Positions 17,124 through 26,324 are shown, counted from the stretch's first letter. The stretch is 64,000 bases of DNA from Nitrospinota bacterium (GCA_016212275.1 JACRGR010000032.1:1-64000), one strand, 5' to 3'. Numbers and translations: made by a program. The notes: generated by a model from the letters alone, not told the origin.

Positions 17124-17597
17124 TTACATATCCCGGTTATGGATGGTGACGAGCTTGTTGATCATGTACTCCCGTTTGCCCGCCGGAAGCACCACGGAAA
17201 ACTCGTCCCCCGCCTTTTTCCCCAGCATCGCCTTGCCTATCGGCGCCTGGATGGAGATCTTTCCCGCCGCGGCGTCCACCAGGTCTGCTATCACCAGTTC
17301 GTATTTCACCTCTTTACCGGTGTCCAGGTCTTCAAGCGTCACCAGCGAGCCAAGCCCCACGGAATCCCTGGCTATCTTCTCGAAATCTATCGAGCGCAAA
17401 AAGCGGATGCGCTCGCTTATCTGCGCGCCGCGCGCCTCGGTGTTGCGCTTCTTCTCGCGGGCCGCGTGGTATTCGGCGTTTTCCTTCAGGTCGCCCAGCG
17501 AGGCGGCCCGGTTTATCTCGTTCGGTATTTCGGATGCCAGCAGGCGCTTGATGTCCCCCAACTCCGCTTCCAGTTTCGCGATGGTATCTTTCAACAT
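17124..17597 (-). CDS. greA: Transcription elongation factor GreA
   Basis: 157 residues, the standard size. The N-terminal coiled-coil finger (about 1-75) contains IPNEINRAASLGDLKENAEYHAAREK, holding the tip acidic residues that stimulate RNA cleavage by backtracked RNA polymerase. The C-terminal globular domain has ISIQAPIGKAMLGKKAGDE. The ATG at 17597 fits family alignment, with AAGGA 11 bases upstream; the frame stays open upstream for 28 codons with no homology. Single gene, divergent from the receiver gene. Confidence 0.96.
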   Translation of the reverse strand: MLKDTIAKLEAELGDIKRLLASEIPNEINRAASLGDLKENAEYHAAREKKRNTEARGAQISERIRFLRSIDFEKIARDSVGLGSLVTLEDLDTGKEVKYELVIADLVDAAAGKISIQAPIGKAMLGKKAGDEFSVVLPAGKREYMINKLVTIHNRDM

Positions 17598-17793
17598 AAT
17601 AACCGTGTCCTTTTCGATGGTTGATGGATTTCCGCCTACCGGTATATATAGCACACCACGGGCGGGATTCGCACCCGCCACCGCGCTAAATCATTGAAAT
17701 TTGCCTTGTTTCCATCCGCCGGAAAATGTTACAAAGGTCGTGACGCATGGTTGGTGTTTTGCGGTGCGGGAAAAATCACATGAAAGATATGAA

Positions 17794-18168
17794 ATGAGAA
17801 AACGGCCGATACTGGTCATTGACGACGAATTTCACGTCACCCGCGCGCTTGCTTTCCTGCTTGAGGAAAACCATTTCGGATGCATCGCGCAAAACAGCGC
17901 GGAAAACCTCCATGAAATCCTGGAAAAGAACATGCCCAAGGTGGTGGTGCTGGACATTAACATGCCGAAGATGGACGGCTTCGAGGTATGCCAGAGCATC
18001 CGCGCCGACAACAAATACGACGACGTGGTGATCATCATTCTTTCCGGCAGGAGCCAAAAAGAAGATATGGATAAAGCGTTCCAGTCCGGCGCGAACGAAT
18101 ATTTTGTAAAGCCGTTCAGCCCGCTGGCCTTGCGGGACAAGATACTGAGCATCTACGGGGAAGCGTAG
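17794..18168 (+). CDS. Single-domain response regulator
   Basis: 124 residues consisting of one receiver domain: the acidic pair in LVIDDEF near the N-terminus, phospho-acceptor Asp in VVLDINMPKMDG, switch Ser in IILSGRS and Lys in YFVKPF. There is no output domain, so it acts through protein contacts like CheY or Spo0F-type relays. The start chosen is where the receiver begins; the frame is open 31 codons upstream. No histidine kinase lies in the window. Confidence 0.92.
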   Translation: MRKRPILVIDDEFHVTRALAFLLEENHFGCIAQNSAENLHEILEKNMPKVVVLDINMPKMDGFEVCQSIRADNKYDDVVIIILSGRSQKEDMDKAFQSGANEYFVKPFSPLALRDKILSIYGEA

Positions 18169-18173
18169 CCCCC

Positions 18174-20762
18174 CTACCCTTCCAGCGCCTCTTTGAGCTT
18201 GTGCAAAAAGTTGAGCGCGTCGAGCGGGGTCATCGAATTGGTATCCGCGTTCTTCAACAGTTCCACCGCCGGGTGGCGGCGCGCGTCGAATAGCGAGATC
18301 TGCGGCTCGTCCGCGCTGTCCGCCCCTTTCAGCACCGGCTTGCCGTCCGCGCCGAACTCCATTTTTTCCAGTTGGCGCAGAACGGCGCGAGCACGTTTTA
18401 ATACGTCCTTCGGCAATCCCGCCAGCCGCGCCACCTGTATGCCGTAGCTCTTGTCGGCTGGCCCCGCTTCCACTTTCCGCAAAAAAACCAGATGCTCGCG
18501 GTACTCTTTCACCGTGACGTTATGGTTGGAAACGCCCGGCTCGGTGAGCGCAAGGTCGGTCAGTTCGTGGTAATGCGTGGCAAACACGGTCCGCGCCTGC
18601 AGGCGCGCCAGGAATTCCGCCACCGCCCACGCTATCGAAATGCCGTCGAACGTGCTGGTGCCGCGCCCGATCTCGTCCAGCACCACCAGCGATTTGCCCG
18701 TGGCGTTGTTCAGGATGTTCGCCGTTTCCACCATCTCCACCATGAAAGTGGAAAGCCCCTTTTGCAAACGGTCCTGCGCCCCCACGCGGGTGAAGATGCG
18801 GTCCGCCACGCCGACGCGCGCGCTCTTGGCCGCCACATAGCTCCCCGCCTGCGCCATCAGAACCGCCAGCGCCACCTGCCGCAGGTAGGTGCTTTTGCCC
18901 GCCATGTTCGGTCCGGTGATGACCATAAGGCGCGGCGCGCCCTCGTCCATCTTGATGTCGTTCGGCACGAAATTCTCTTCCGTCATCAGCCGCTCGATGA
19001 CCGGATGGCGCGAATCTTCCAGCGCCAGTTCGTTCCCGTCCGTGACTGCCGGCGCGCAATAGCCGTGCAGGGCCGCCGCCTCCGCCAGAGCGGAGGCCAC
19101 ATCCAGCCGCGCCACGGCCGACGCCGCCGCGCGGACGCGCTCAAGGTATGTGGCGGTGGCGGCGCGCAGTTCTTCCGTCAGCCGCGTTTCTATCACCCGC
19201 GCGCGCTCCTCGGAAGAGACGAGCTTTTCCTCGATCTCCTTCAACTCCGGCGAGATGAACCGTTCGCAATTCACCAGCGACTGCTTGCGGATGTAGCCAG
19301 CCGGGACCTTCTCCGCGTGCTTGCTCGTCACCTCGATGTAGTAACCGTAGATTTTGTTGTAGCCGATCTTGAGCGTGGAAATGCCGGTTGCGGCGCGCTC
19401 CTTCTCTTCCATCGCGCGGACAGCCCCCGCCGCGTTCTCCCTAAAAAACCGAATCTCGTCCAGTTCCGCGTTGTACCCTTTGCGGATGAAGCCGAGGTCC
19501 TTGAACGTGGCGGGATGGTTCGGGTTCACCGCTTTTTCCAACAGGGTTTTCAGATCATCCACGTTGTCCCATTTTTGCATGATGCCCGCCAGAGCCTCCA
19601 TGCCGTCCACCGCAACGCGCAAGTCCGGCAGTTGCTTCAGCGAGCGCAAGAGCGACGAAAAGTCGCGCGGGGTGCAACTCTTCCCCGCGATCCGCCCGAT
19701 GCATCGCTCGAAATCGCCGACATCGGACAATAGCGCGCGGTACTTCTCGCGCACCGCGCCATCGTCGAAGAACGCCGTCACCGCCCCCTGCCGTTCCATC
19801 ACCCCCTTCGGGTCTTTCAACGGCTTCACCAGCCGCTCGCGCAAAAGGCGCGCTCCCATCGGGGTGCGGGTCTTGTCCAGCACTTCCACTAGCGTCCCTT
19901 CGCGTCCGCCGTCGGCTAGGTTTTGGAGTATCTCCAGATTGCGGAGCGTGGCGGCGTCCAGCTCCATCTCCTCGCCGGGGTGTATCCAGCGCACTGCGGT
20001 TAGCGCGTTTAGCGCGTCCGGCGCGTTCTTCTTCACATACCAGACCACCGCCCCTGCCGAGGCAATGGCCAACGCGCGCCCGGCAAGGCCGAAACCGTCC
20101 AGCGACGCGACGCCCAAATGCCCGGTGAGCCGCTTGCGCGCCTCTTCCTCATCGAACGCGAGGAAATCGGCTTTTTCCAAACGATACCCTTCCAGCAAAT
20201 TCTCCATTTCTTCCGGCGGTTCGGCGGGCAGGAGCACTTCGCGCGGGAGGATGCGCGCCAGTTCGTCCGCCAATTCCTCTCCCTTCTTCGGCCCGTGGAA
20301 TTCGCGCGCGGTGAACGCGCCGGTCGAAAGGTCGGCGCAGGCAAGGCCGATGCCTTCCGCGTCGAACGAGACGGCGGCCAGCAGGTTGGCCTGCTTTTCG
20401 TCCAGCAGGTAATCCTCGGTGAGCGTGCCGGGGGTGACGACGCGCACCACCTCGCGCCTCACGATCCCCTTTGCCTCTTTCGGGTCTTCCACCTGTTCGC
20501 AGATGGCAACCTTGTGTCCGGCCTTCACCATCCGCGCGAGGTACGTCTCCAGCGCATGATACGGCACACCGCACATCGGTGTTTTGTCGGTATCCTCCCC
20601 CTTATCGCGCGAGGTGAGCGCGATGTTGAGCGCGCGCGCGGCCACCTTCGCGTCCTCGAAGAACATTTCGTAGAAATCCCCCATGCGGAAAAAGAGCACG
20701 CAATCGGGGTACTGCTCTTTGATCGCCAGATACTGGCGCATGAGGGGGGTAAGCTGGCTCAT
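18174..20762 (-). CDS. mutS: DNA mismatch repair protein MutS
   Basis: 862 residues, full length. The N-terminus (TPLMRQYLAIKEQYPD, then FRMGDFYEMF with the mismatch-contacting Phe and Glu) begins domain I. The C-terminal ATPase carries GPNMAGKSTYLRQVA, the signature LSTFMVEM and Walker B VLDEIGRGTSTFDG. It recognises mismatches and recruits MutL, which is not in the window. It is last in the phoH-pgpH-ybeY-HIT-mutS series, beginning four bases after the HIT gene stops. Confidence 0.98.
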   Translation of the reverse strand: MSQLTPLMRQYLAIKEQYPDCVLFFRMGDFYEMFFEDAKVAARALNIALTSRDKGEDTDKTPMCGVPYHALETYLARMVKAGHKVAICEQVEDPKEAKGIVRREVVRVVTPGTLTEDYLLDEKQANLLAAVSFDAEGIGLACADLSTGAFTAREFHGPKKGEELADELARILPREVLLPAEPPEEMENLLEGYRLEKADFLAFDEEEARKRLTGHLGVASLDGFGLAGRALAIASAGAVVWYVKKNAPDALNALTAVRWIHPGEEMELDAATLRNLEILQNLADGGREGTLVEVLDKTRTPMGARLLRERLVKPLKDPKGVMERQGAVTAFFDDGAVREKYRALLSDVGDFERCIGRIAGKSCTPRDFSSLLRSLKQLPDLRVAVDGMEALAGIMQKWDNVDDLKTLLEKAVNPNHPATFKDLGFIRKGYNAELDEIRFFRENAAGAVRAMEEKERAATGISTLKIGYNKIYGYYIEVTSKHAEKVPAGYIRKQSLVNCERFISPELKEIEEKLVSSEERARVIETRLTEELRAATATYLERVRAAASAVARLDVASALAEAAALHGYCAPAVTDGNELALEDSRHPVIERLMTEENFVPNDIKMDEGAPRLMVITGPNMAGKSTYLRQVALAVLMAQAGSYVAAKSARVGVADRIFTRVGAQDRLQKGLSTFMVEMVETANILNNATGKSLVVLDEIGRGTSTFDGISIAWAVAEFLARLQARTVFATHYHELTDLALTEPGVSNHNVTVKEYREHLVFLRKVEAGPADKSYGIQVARLAGLPKDVLKRARAVLRQLEKMEFGADGKPVLKGADSADEPQISLFDARRHPAVELLKNADTNSMTPLDALNFLHKLKEALEG

Positions 20763-20766
20763 GGCG

Positions 20767-21249
20767 CTAGAAGCGGGAGAAGACTTCTTTCAGGCTGTCG
20801 TAAGTGGATTCGATGTGCTGGGGCATCACCTTCGTTTCCGCCAGCACCGGCATGAAGTTCGTGTCGCCGTTCCAGCGCGGCACCAGGTGCATGTGCAGAT
20901 GGTCGGCGATCCCCGCCCCCGCCGCCGCGCCAAGGTTCATGCCCACGTTGAACCCCTGCGGATGGAAGCGCTCCGTTATCGCCGCCACGCTTTTTTGCGT
21001 GAGCGCCATCATCTCGGCCCCCTCGTCGGCGGTCAGTTCGGTGAGGTCGCCAAAATGGCGGTACGGCACCACCATCAGGTGTCCGTTGTTGTACGGGAAC
21101 AGGTTGAGGATGATGTAATTGAGCTTTCCCCTATGGAGGATAAGGTTCTTCCTATCGTCGTTTTCCGCCACCTTGGCGCAGAATACGCACCCCTTCTCCT
21201 TTTCGTTCAAAATGAAATTCAGCCGCCACGGAGCCCACAGGAACTTCAT
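20767..21249 (-). CDS. HIT family hydrolase (Ap4A-phosphorylase-like)
   Basis: 160 residues. The histidine triad HLHMHLVPRW (about 129-138) gives the nucleotide-binding and catalytic His residues. The N-terminus WAPWRLNFI with CVFC is typical of the HIT subgroup related to Ap4A phosphorylases, whose Cys pair helps bind zinc. Members cleave dinucleoside polyphosphates or AMP conjugates. Its start overlaps the ybeY stop by four bases. The precise substrate is unknown. Confidence 0.92.
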   Translation of the reverse strand: MKFLWAPWRLNFILNEKEKGCVFCAKVAENDDRKNLILHRGKLNYIILNLFPYNNGHLMVVPYRHFGDLTELTADEGAEMMALTQKSVAAITERFHPQGFNVGMNLGAAAGAGIADHLHMHLVPRWNGDTNFMPVLAETKVMPQHIESTYDSLKEVFSRF

Positions 21250-21668
21250 GCGCCATACACCGCGGTGAACAGGCGTTTTTGCTCGTCCGCCATTTCATGC
21301 GCGGCCCTCGCGCTTTTCTCATGATCGTACCCCATCAGGTGCAAAAGGCCGTGGATGAGCAGGAAAAGAGCTTCTTTCTCCATTGACCAGCCGGCTTTGG
21401 CGGCCTGTTTCCGCGCCACCGGGACCGAGATCACCACGTCCCCCAGCGTATCCGGTCCCGGCCCGCCCCCTGCGGGGAACGCCAGCACGTCCGTGGTTTT
21501 GTCCTTGCCGCGCCATTGGCGGTTGAGGGTTTTCATCTCGGCGTCGCCGGTGAAAAGAACGGAAAGCTCGCCGGGCGGATCACCCAACGCGCTTAATATT
21601 GACTGGAGCCTTTTGCGTATCCGGGCGGGACTCGGCGCCTTGACCCGCGGCCTTGAGGTTATCAGCAC
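21246..21668 (-). CDS. ybeY: Endoribonuclease YbeY
   Basis: About 140 residues with the zinc-binding HGLLHLMGYDH signature (H-x3-H-x5-H) and the family stretch LNRQWRGKDKTTDVLAFP and LGDVVIS. YbeY takes part in 16S rRNA 3' maturation and ribosome quality control. I took a GTG at 21668 because family alignment begins close to VLITSRP; the frame is open to 21737. Even so it overlaps the 3' end of pgpH by 89 bases, unusually long. Confidence 0.93.
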   Translation of the reverse strand: MLITSRPRVKAPSPARIRKRLQSILSALGDPPGELSVLFTGDAEMKTLNRQWRGKDKTTDVLAFPAGGGPGPDTLGDVVISVPVARKQAAKAGWSMEKEALFLLIHGLLHLMGYDHEKSARAAHEMADEQKRLFTAVYGA

Positions 21669-24096
21669 TTTCGTCTTCAATCTTGTCTCCGGGATACTCC
21701 ACCCTGTAGTGAAATATACCGTGAAGGATGCGGACAAAGCTATCCCCTATTTTGTTGATGTCGTGCAAGGTGAGGTGAGAATCGTCCAGCTGGCCGCTGA
21801 CGAATTTGTCGTTGATGATCTTGGACACCAGCTGTTGCAGGCGGACCGACGCGGGGTTCTTCAGCGTGCGCGAGGCGGCCTCCACCGCGTCCGCCAGCGC
21901 CACGATGGCGGACTCGCGCGTGTGCGGCCTTCTGCCCGGATAGCGGAAATTCTGCTCGCTCACCGCGCCGTCTTTTTCCATCTCGCGCGCGCGGTGGTAA
22001 AAATACTGTATCACCTGCGTGCCGTGGTGCTCCGCTATCATGTCCTGTATCTGCGGAATGAGCTTGTGCTCCTTGGCCATCTCCAATCCCCTCGTCACAT
22101 GCGAGGTGAGGATGAGGGCGCTCATGGTGGGGTTCAACGTGTCGTGCTTGTTCAGGCCGTCCCGCTGGTTCTCGATGAAGTATTCCGGCTTGTGCAGTTT
22201 GCCTATGTCGTGAAAATACGCGCCCACCCGCGCCAGTAGCGGGTTCGCGCCAATGGCTTCCGCCGCGTCCTCGGCCAGGTTCCCCACGATGATGCTGTGG
22301 TGATAGGTGCCGGGCGCCACCACCGCCATCTTTGCCAGCAGGGGGTGGTTGAGGTCCTGCAATTCCAAAAGCTTGATGTCGGACACGACGGGAAAAACGG
22401 ATTCGATGAGCGGCGGGAGCGTGAGCACGAACATTACCGCGAGCACCGCCCCCAAAATGCCAAACAGAACGGCGTGGAACGATTCCATCATGAGCAACGA
22501 GCCGTCCATCAGTTTTATCATCACCAAGACCAAGGTGTTCACCGCCATCAGCCTGCCGCCCACACGCCACACTTCCGAGCGGCGGGTGATGCGTCCGGTG
22601 TGGAACACCGCCACAAGACCGCCCGCGAATGCGAACATCACATAGGCGTGCATTGGCTTGAAGAGGATACCGGCGGAAACCGCCGTGACGATGGAAACAA
22701 GGACCGCCGCTTCGAGCGAAAAGAACATGGCGGCCAAAAGCGGGGCCACCGCGAACGGCGCGGCGTACAGGTACGCGCCCAGCGCCGCGGCGGGGTTATG
22801 CGTGGCGAACACCTCCGCCGCCCCCCCGAACAGCCGCAACAGCGCCGCCTGCCCCACGAGGATGATCGCCAACAACGCCACATTGGACCGCGCGGCGGCG
22901 AATTCCGGCATATAGATCCGCACATAAAAACCGCAGGCCATTATCACCAGCGCGATGAACAACAACGTCCCGGCCAACGTCTGCGCGTTGCCGCCGAACC
23001 GCAGGCCGGACCGCATCCGCTCTATCTTCGCCAAGTGTTCGGGGGTGATCTTCTCCCCCTCCCGCACCACCAGTTCCCCTTTTTTCACTTCGTAAGCGAT
23101 GGGCGCGATCGCGTCGCGCACCTCTCTGCGGGACTCGATGGTGTGCGCCCGGTTGAAGGTGAGGTTCGGCGTGACCAGTTTTTCGGCGATGCCAACCACC
23201 CCTTTCTGGAGCGACAACGGTTGCGAGGCCATCAATTGGTCCAAGCGGGATTTCACGAATGCGCGTGCCCCCGCCACGTCCGCCACGTCCCGGTAGTCCA
23301 TCACCCCGCCATTTTTGCCGGTGGCGAGGTCTATGATGGCAATGCCACTTTTGCTCGATACCGGGAGAAGTTTCAGGTCCGCCACCACGCCGGCCTGCAT
23401 CGCTTCGGAAAGCGCGATGGAAAGCCACTCGGCGATATGCGGACGGTAGTGGTGGGCGCGGAGCACCGCCGTGGTTTCGGCGGGAAGCGAAACGCCCAGC
23501 GCGGCGTGGAACGATTTTTCCACCGCCGCGAAATCCGGCGATTCCTCATACGCCCGCAACGCTTCATGCGCCGCCAGCCGTGTCTCCGCCCCCGCCCCGG
23601 TGGCGGGGCCGAATTCCATCAACTCGCGCTCTTCTATTTCGCGCAACACATACCTGTAGGCAAGAGGTTGGTTCTTCAGGTATCCCTGCTGGACGATCCC
23701 GAACGCACGGCGTATCCGGTCAACCACCGTCCGCCCCGCCGCGGCGTCCAGGTCATAACTGTCTTGCACTTTCGCCGAGGCCTCGCTCCGTTTTTTCTCG
23801 GTGCTGGCCTCGTCCTCCACCGTGATGTCGGCGGGGGCGTAGATGTTCCGGTGCGCCACTTCCCCCTCGCTGAACACCTCGGATGAAAGGCGGCTGGACG
23901 GGATGAACACCGCCGCCGAAACGGCGAACACGATAACGCCGAACGCCGCGTAGAACCGCGGGCCGCTGGCGAAGATCTCCGCCAGCCCCTCCTTCAGGTT
24001 GTCAATGACGCGCCGCCGCCCGATGTAGATGTTCTTCAGTTGCTCGGCGCCCGCTTTGAGCTTTTTAGGTTTTTCTTTTCCGCCTTGGCCCGTCAT
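21580..24096 (-). CDS. pgpH: PgpH/YqfF-type 7TM-HD phosphodiesterase
   Basis: 838 residues. One membrane helix near 50-70, a large extracytoplasmic 7TMR-HDED domain (about 75-370), a block of seven membrane helices (about 375-575) and a cytoplasmic HD domain (about 600-790) with YHHSIIVGNLAEDAAEAI and YFHDIGKLHKP as metal ligands. In Firmicutes these hydrolyse c-di-AMP to pApA. The substrate here is inferred. The order phoH-pgpH-ybeY is the conserved one. Its start overlaps the phoH stop by four bases. Confidence 0.92.
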   Translation of the reverse strand: MTGQGGKEKPKKLKAGAEQLKNIYIGRRRVIDNLKEGLAEIFASGPRFYAAFGVIVFAVSAAVFIPSSRLSSEVFSEGEVAHRNIYAPADITVEDEASTEKKRSEASAKVQDSYDLDAAAGRTVVDRIRRAFGIVQQGYLKNQPLAYRYVLREIEERELMEFGPATGAGAETRLAAHEALRAYEESPDFAAVEKSFHAALGVSLPAETTAVLRAHHYRPHIAEWLSIALSEAMQAGVVADLKLLPVSSKSGIAIIDLATGKNGGVMDYRDVADVAGARAFVKSRLDQLMASQPLSLQKGVVGIAEKLVTPNLTFNRAHTIESRREVRDAIAPIAYEVKKGELVVREGEKITPEHLAKIERMRSGLRFGGNAQTLAGTLLFIALVIMACGFYVRIYMPEFAAARSNVALLAIILVGQAALLRLFGGAAEVFATHNPAAALGAYLYAAPFAVAPLLAAMFFSLEAAVLVSIVTAVSAGILFKPMHAYVMFAFAGGLVAVFHTGRITRRSEVWRVGGRLMAVNTLVLVMIKLMDGSLLMMESFHAVLFGILGAVLAVMFVLTLPPLIESVFPVVSDIKLLELQDLNHPLLAKMAVVAPGTYHHSIIVGNLAEDAAEAIGANPLLARVGAYFHDIGKLHKPEYFIENQRDGLNKHDTLNPTMSALILTSHVTRGLEMAKEHKLIPQIQDMIAEHHGTQVIQYFYHRAREMEKDGAVSEQNFRYPGRRPHTRESAIVALADAVEAASRTLKNPASVRLQQLVSKIINDKFVSGQLDDSHLTLHDINKIGDSFVRILHGIFHYRVEYPGDKIEDESADNLKAAGQGAESRPDTQKAPVNIKRVG

Positions 24097-24977
24097 TCCG
24101 GCTCCCCCGCCTTTGATTCTTCCAGCCCCTCGTAGGCGCGGATGATCTTTTCCACCAGCGAATGGCGCACCACGTCGCGCCGCGAGAAGAAGATGATGTC
24201 TATCCCTTCCACCCCGGCGAGTATGTTGCGCGCCTCCACCAGCCCGGAAGGGCGCCCGCGCGGCAGGTCTATCTGCGTCACGTCGCCGGTGATGGCGGCC
24301 TTCGAGTTCGTGCCCAGCCGCGTCAAGAACATCTTCATCTGCTCCGAAGTGCAGTTTTGCGCCTCGTCCAGGATGATGAACGAATCGTTCAGCGTCCGCC
24401 CGCGCATGTACGCCAGCGGGGCCACTTCTATCTGCCCCTGCTCCATCATGGTGCGGAGCTTGTCCGGCCCCAACAGGTCGTAGATCGCGTCGTACAGAGG
24501 ACGCAGGTACGGGGTGATCTTCTCGTTCAGGTCGCCCGGCAGGTATCCCAGGCTCTCCCCCGCCTCCACCGCGGGCCGGGTGAGCACGATGCGGGCGATC
24601 TTCTTTTTGAGGAGGTCGTTCACCGCCACCGCCATCGCCAGATACGTCTTGCCCGTCCCGGCGGGGCCGATGGCCACCACGATGTCGGTATTCAAAAGCG
24701 AGTGTACATAGCTCCGCTGGGCGATGGTGCGCGGAACAACGACTTTGCGCGCCGTTTGCACCCGCACATCGTCCGAAAAAATGCGCGTGACCGAGTTTTC
24801 ACCCCGGTTCTCGTAAAAATACCGGATGATGAACTTCATGTCGTCCGAGGGGATGGAGGCCCCTTTGGAGAGAAGTTCGTCCAGCTGGGCGAGCAGGTCG
24901 GACACCCGCTGAACCTCCGCCTCGCTCCCGGCGATGTTGATGGAGTCGTTGCGCGCCACAATCCCCACGTTGAACAC
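24093..24977 (-). CDS. phoH: PhoH-like ATPase
   Basis: 295 codons from the first GTG. Walker A is GPAGTGKTYLAMA, Walker B is FIILDEAQNCT, and AAITGDVTQIDLPRGRPSGL is the PhoH family signature. The domain is an RNA/nucleotide-associated P-loop ATPase; its exact role is poorly known. Homology clearly continues in frame upstream of this GTG for about 35 codons (VEIPHFEHF, LCGINDEHLRFIEKV), up to about 25082, but no ATG, GTG or TTG exists there. An ATT at 25082 preceded by AGGA is the best candidate for the true start. Confidence 0.93.
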   Translation of the reverse strand: MFNVGIVARNDSINIAGSEAEVQRVSDLLAQLDELLSKGASIPSDDMKFIIRYFYENRGENSVTRIFSDDVRVQTARKVVVPRTIAQRSYVHSLLNTDIVVAIGPAGTGKTYLAMAVAVNDLLKKKIARIVLTRPAVEAGESLGYLPGDLNEKITPYLRPLYDAIYDLLGPDKLRTMMEQGQIEVAPLAYMRGRTLNDSFIILDEAQNCTSEQMKMFLTRLGTNSKAAITGDVTQIDLPRGRPSGLVEARNILAGVEGIDIIFFSRRDVVRHSLVEKIIRAYEGLEESKAGEPE

Positions 24978-25347
24978 CTTTTCAATGAAGCGCAGGTGCT
25001 CGTCGTTGATGCCGCACAGATCGCGGAAATGCTCGAAATGGGGGATTTCGACCGTGCGCTTGCCGCTATCGGTAACTATAATGCCGTCCTGAATGTTCGG
25101 CCGTCCGGGAGGCTATCTCCCCGCGCACCACGCCCGGCGAACCAATCCCCTTCTCCGGTTAAGGGGGGAACGAACCTTGTCAATGCATTAAATTCCGTTT
25201 CCAAGATTAGTTTGATTTTACCATACCGGGACCGATGAACCAAAGATTTCAATGGAAGAATTCGATGGATAATACCTTAATGTTTATCAATAGGTTCTAG
25301 TCATTGGAGGAAGGTAAGCGCTGGCAGTTTGACCAATTTCCAACCCG

Positions 25348-25430
25348 CTATTTTGGGGACACAATACTAAATTCACCCCTCCCTTTACCCTTTTCCCACA
25401 TCTAATTTTAGTATTGTGTCCCCAAAATAG
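25348..25430. repeat. 22-bp inverted repeat of the GGGGACACAATACT type
   Basis: CTATTTTGGGGACACAATAC begins the left arm at 25348-25369, and its reverse complement ends the unit at 25409-25430: 22 perfect base pairs around 39 bases. The GGGGACACAATACT core is, from memory, common near REP-associated tyrosine transposases, but no transposase is in the window, so this is a solo unit. It lies in the 558-base gap between phoH and the lipoprotein gene; the rest of that gap (25113-25347) shows no gene. Confidence 0.7.
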
Positions 25431-25442
25431 GGGATGCGGCGG

Positions 25443-25471
25443 TTGACAATTATTACCCCCAGGTTTATCCT
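25443..25471 (+). promoter_or_regulatory. Sigma-70 promoter for the lipoprotein gene
   Basis: TTGACA, a 17-base spacer, then TATCCT (four of six to TATAAT). It begins 13 bases after the inverted repeat and leads to the gene at 25536 with a leader of about 58 bases. Confidence 0.6.
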
Positions 25472-25535
25472 TCCGTAAGAGGGAGAGGTTCTGATTAATT
25501 GGCACTGGGGCAAAGCCACTATTAGGGGGAATCTT

Positions 25536-26324
25536 ATGTTCTTGAAAAGGGGAATCGGGTATTCCGTTCTTGTCCTCTCTATGCTCGTGATCGCCTGCGC
25601 CACGACCTCACAAAATACCGAAGGGGTTAAGTCCGTCTCTCGCGGCATTGCAATCATGGTGGACGCCTCCACGGTGAACCAATCCACCATCGGCAATGAC
25701 GACTTCCCGATAGCCGATAACCGGGCGGTTGCGGAGTTGACCGCTGGAACGGTAAAAACGGTTCTTGAGTCAAAGGGGATGACGTTGGCGGGAACGCCGC
25801 GGACCTCCATCGGCGCGCGCACCACTGGTTCCCAATACAAACTCATCAACCCCGATGGCACCAAAACAGAGACCTCTGAAAGCGTTCAACCCCCTTTCGC
25901 CGCCTCGCCGGAACTGGACGTGAACGGGCGCAAACAACTGAACGAACTGTACCGTAGCCTGGTCCGCAAACATACCGCCCCCCTTGCCCCTCCCTCGCCG
26001 CCAACCTCCATTGACCCTTCCCTGTTGTCCAATGTGCAAGGTGACGGGGTGCTGGTGGTGATTTGCGAAGGACGCTCGCCCAGCGCGGGATCGCGCGCGG
26101 CGGCGGTGGGAACGGCTTTTGTGGCGGTGGTTGCGGCGGCCGCCGGAGGTTCCTCCGACGTTAAAGGAGAGATACGCACACAATCAAAAGCGGAGATTTA
26201 CCTCATCAGGCGGAGCAACGGGGCGGTGCTGTGGCACGATGAAGAGGAGGCGCACGACCTCACCCCGCAATTTTTCGCCGAAAGCGTGAAGAGAATGCTG
26301 GAAAAGCTCCCTCGAGCGAACTAA
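25536..26324 (+). CDS. Putative lipoprotein, 262 residues
   Basis: Residues 1-20 form a lipoprotein signal with lipobox LVIAC, so the mature protein is lipid-anchored at Cys21, probably on a periplasmic face. A Pro-rich linker (HTAPLAPPSPPTS, about 145-158) separates two parts. The second contains GDGVLVVICEGR, a hydrophobic Ala/Gly segment near 190-205 that could sit in a membrane, then KAEIYLIRRSNGAVLWHDEEEAHD, like the strand-helix ending of GNA1162/CsgG-type lipoproteins. That resemblance is weak. The start has a GGGGGAA site. Function unknown. Confidence 0.8.
   Translation: MFLKRGIGYSVLVLSMLVIACATTSQNTEGVKSVSRGIAIMVDASTVNQSTIGNDDFPIADNRAVAELTAGTVKTVLESKGMTLAGTPRTSIGARTTGSQYKLINPDGTKTETSESVQPPFAASPELDVNGRKQLNELYRSLVRKHTAPLAPPSPPTSIDPSLLSNVQGDGVLVVICEGRSPSAGSRAAAVGTAFVAVVAAAAGGSSDVKGEIRTQSKAEIYLIRRSNGAVLWHDEEEAHDLTPQFFAESVKRMLEKLPRAN

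Noticed and set aside
17660-17690. GGCGGG-ATTCGCA-CCCGCC, resembling a tRNA T-arm
   Set aside because: The rest of a cloverleaf cannot be formed and the loop is not TTCGANTC. It is a short hairpin between greA and the receiver gene.
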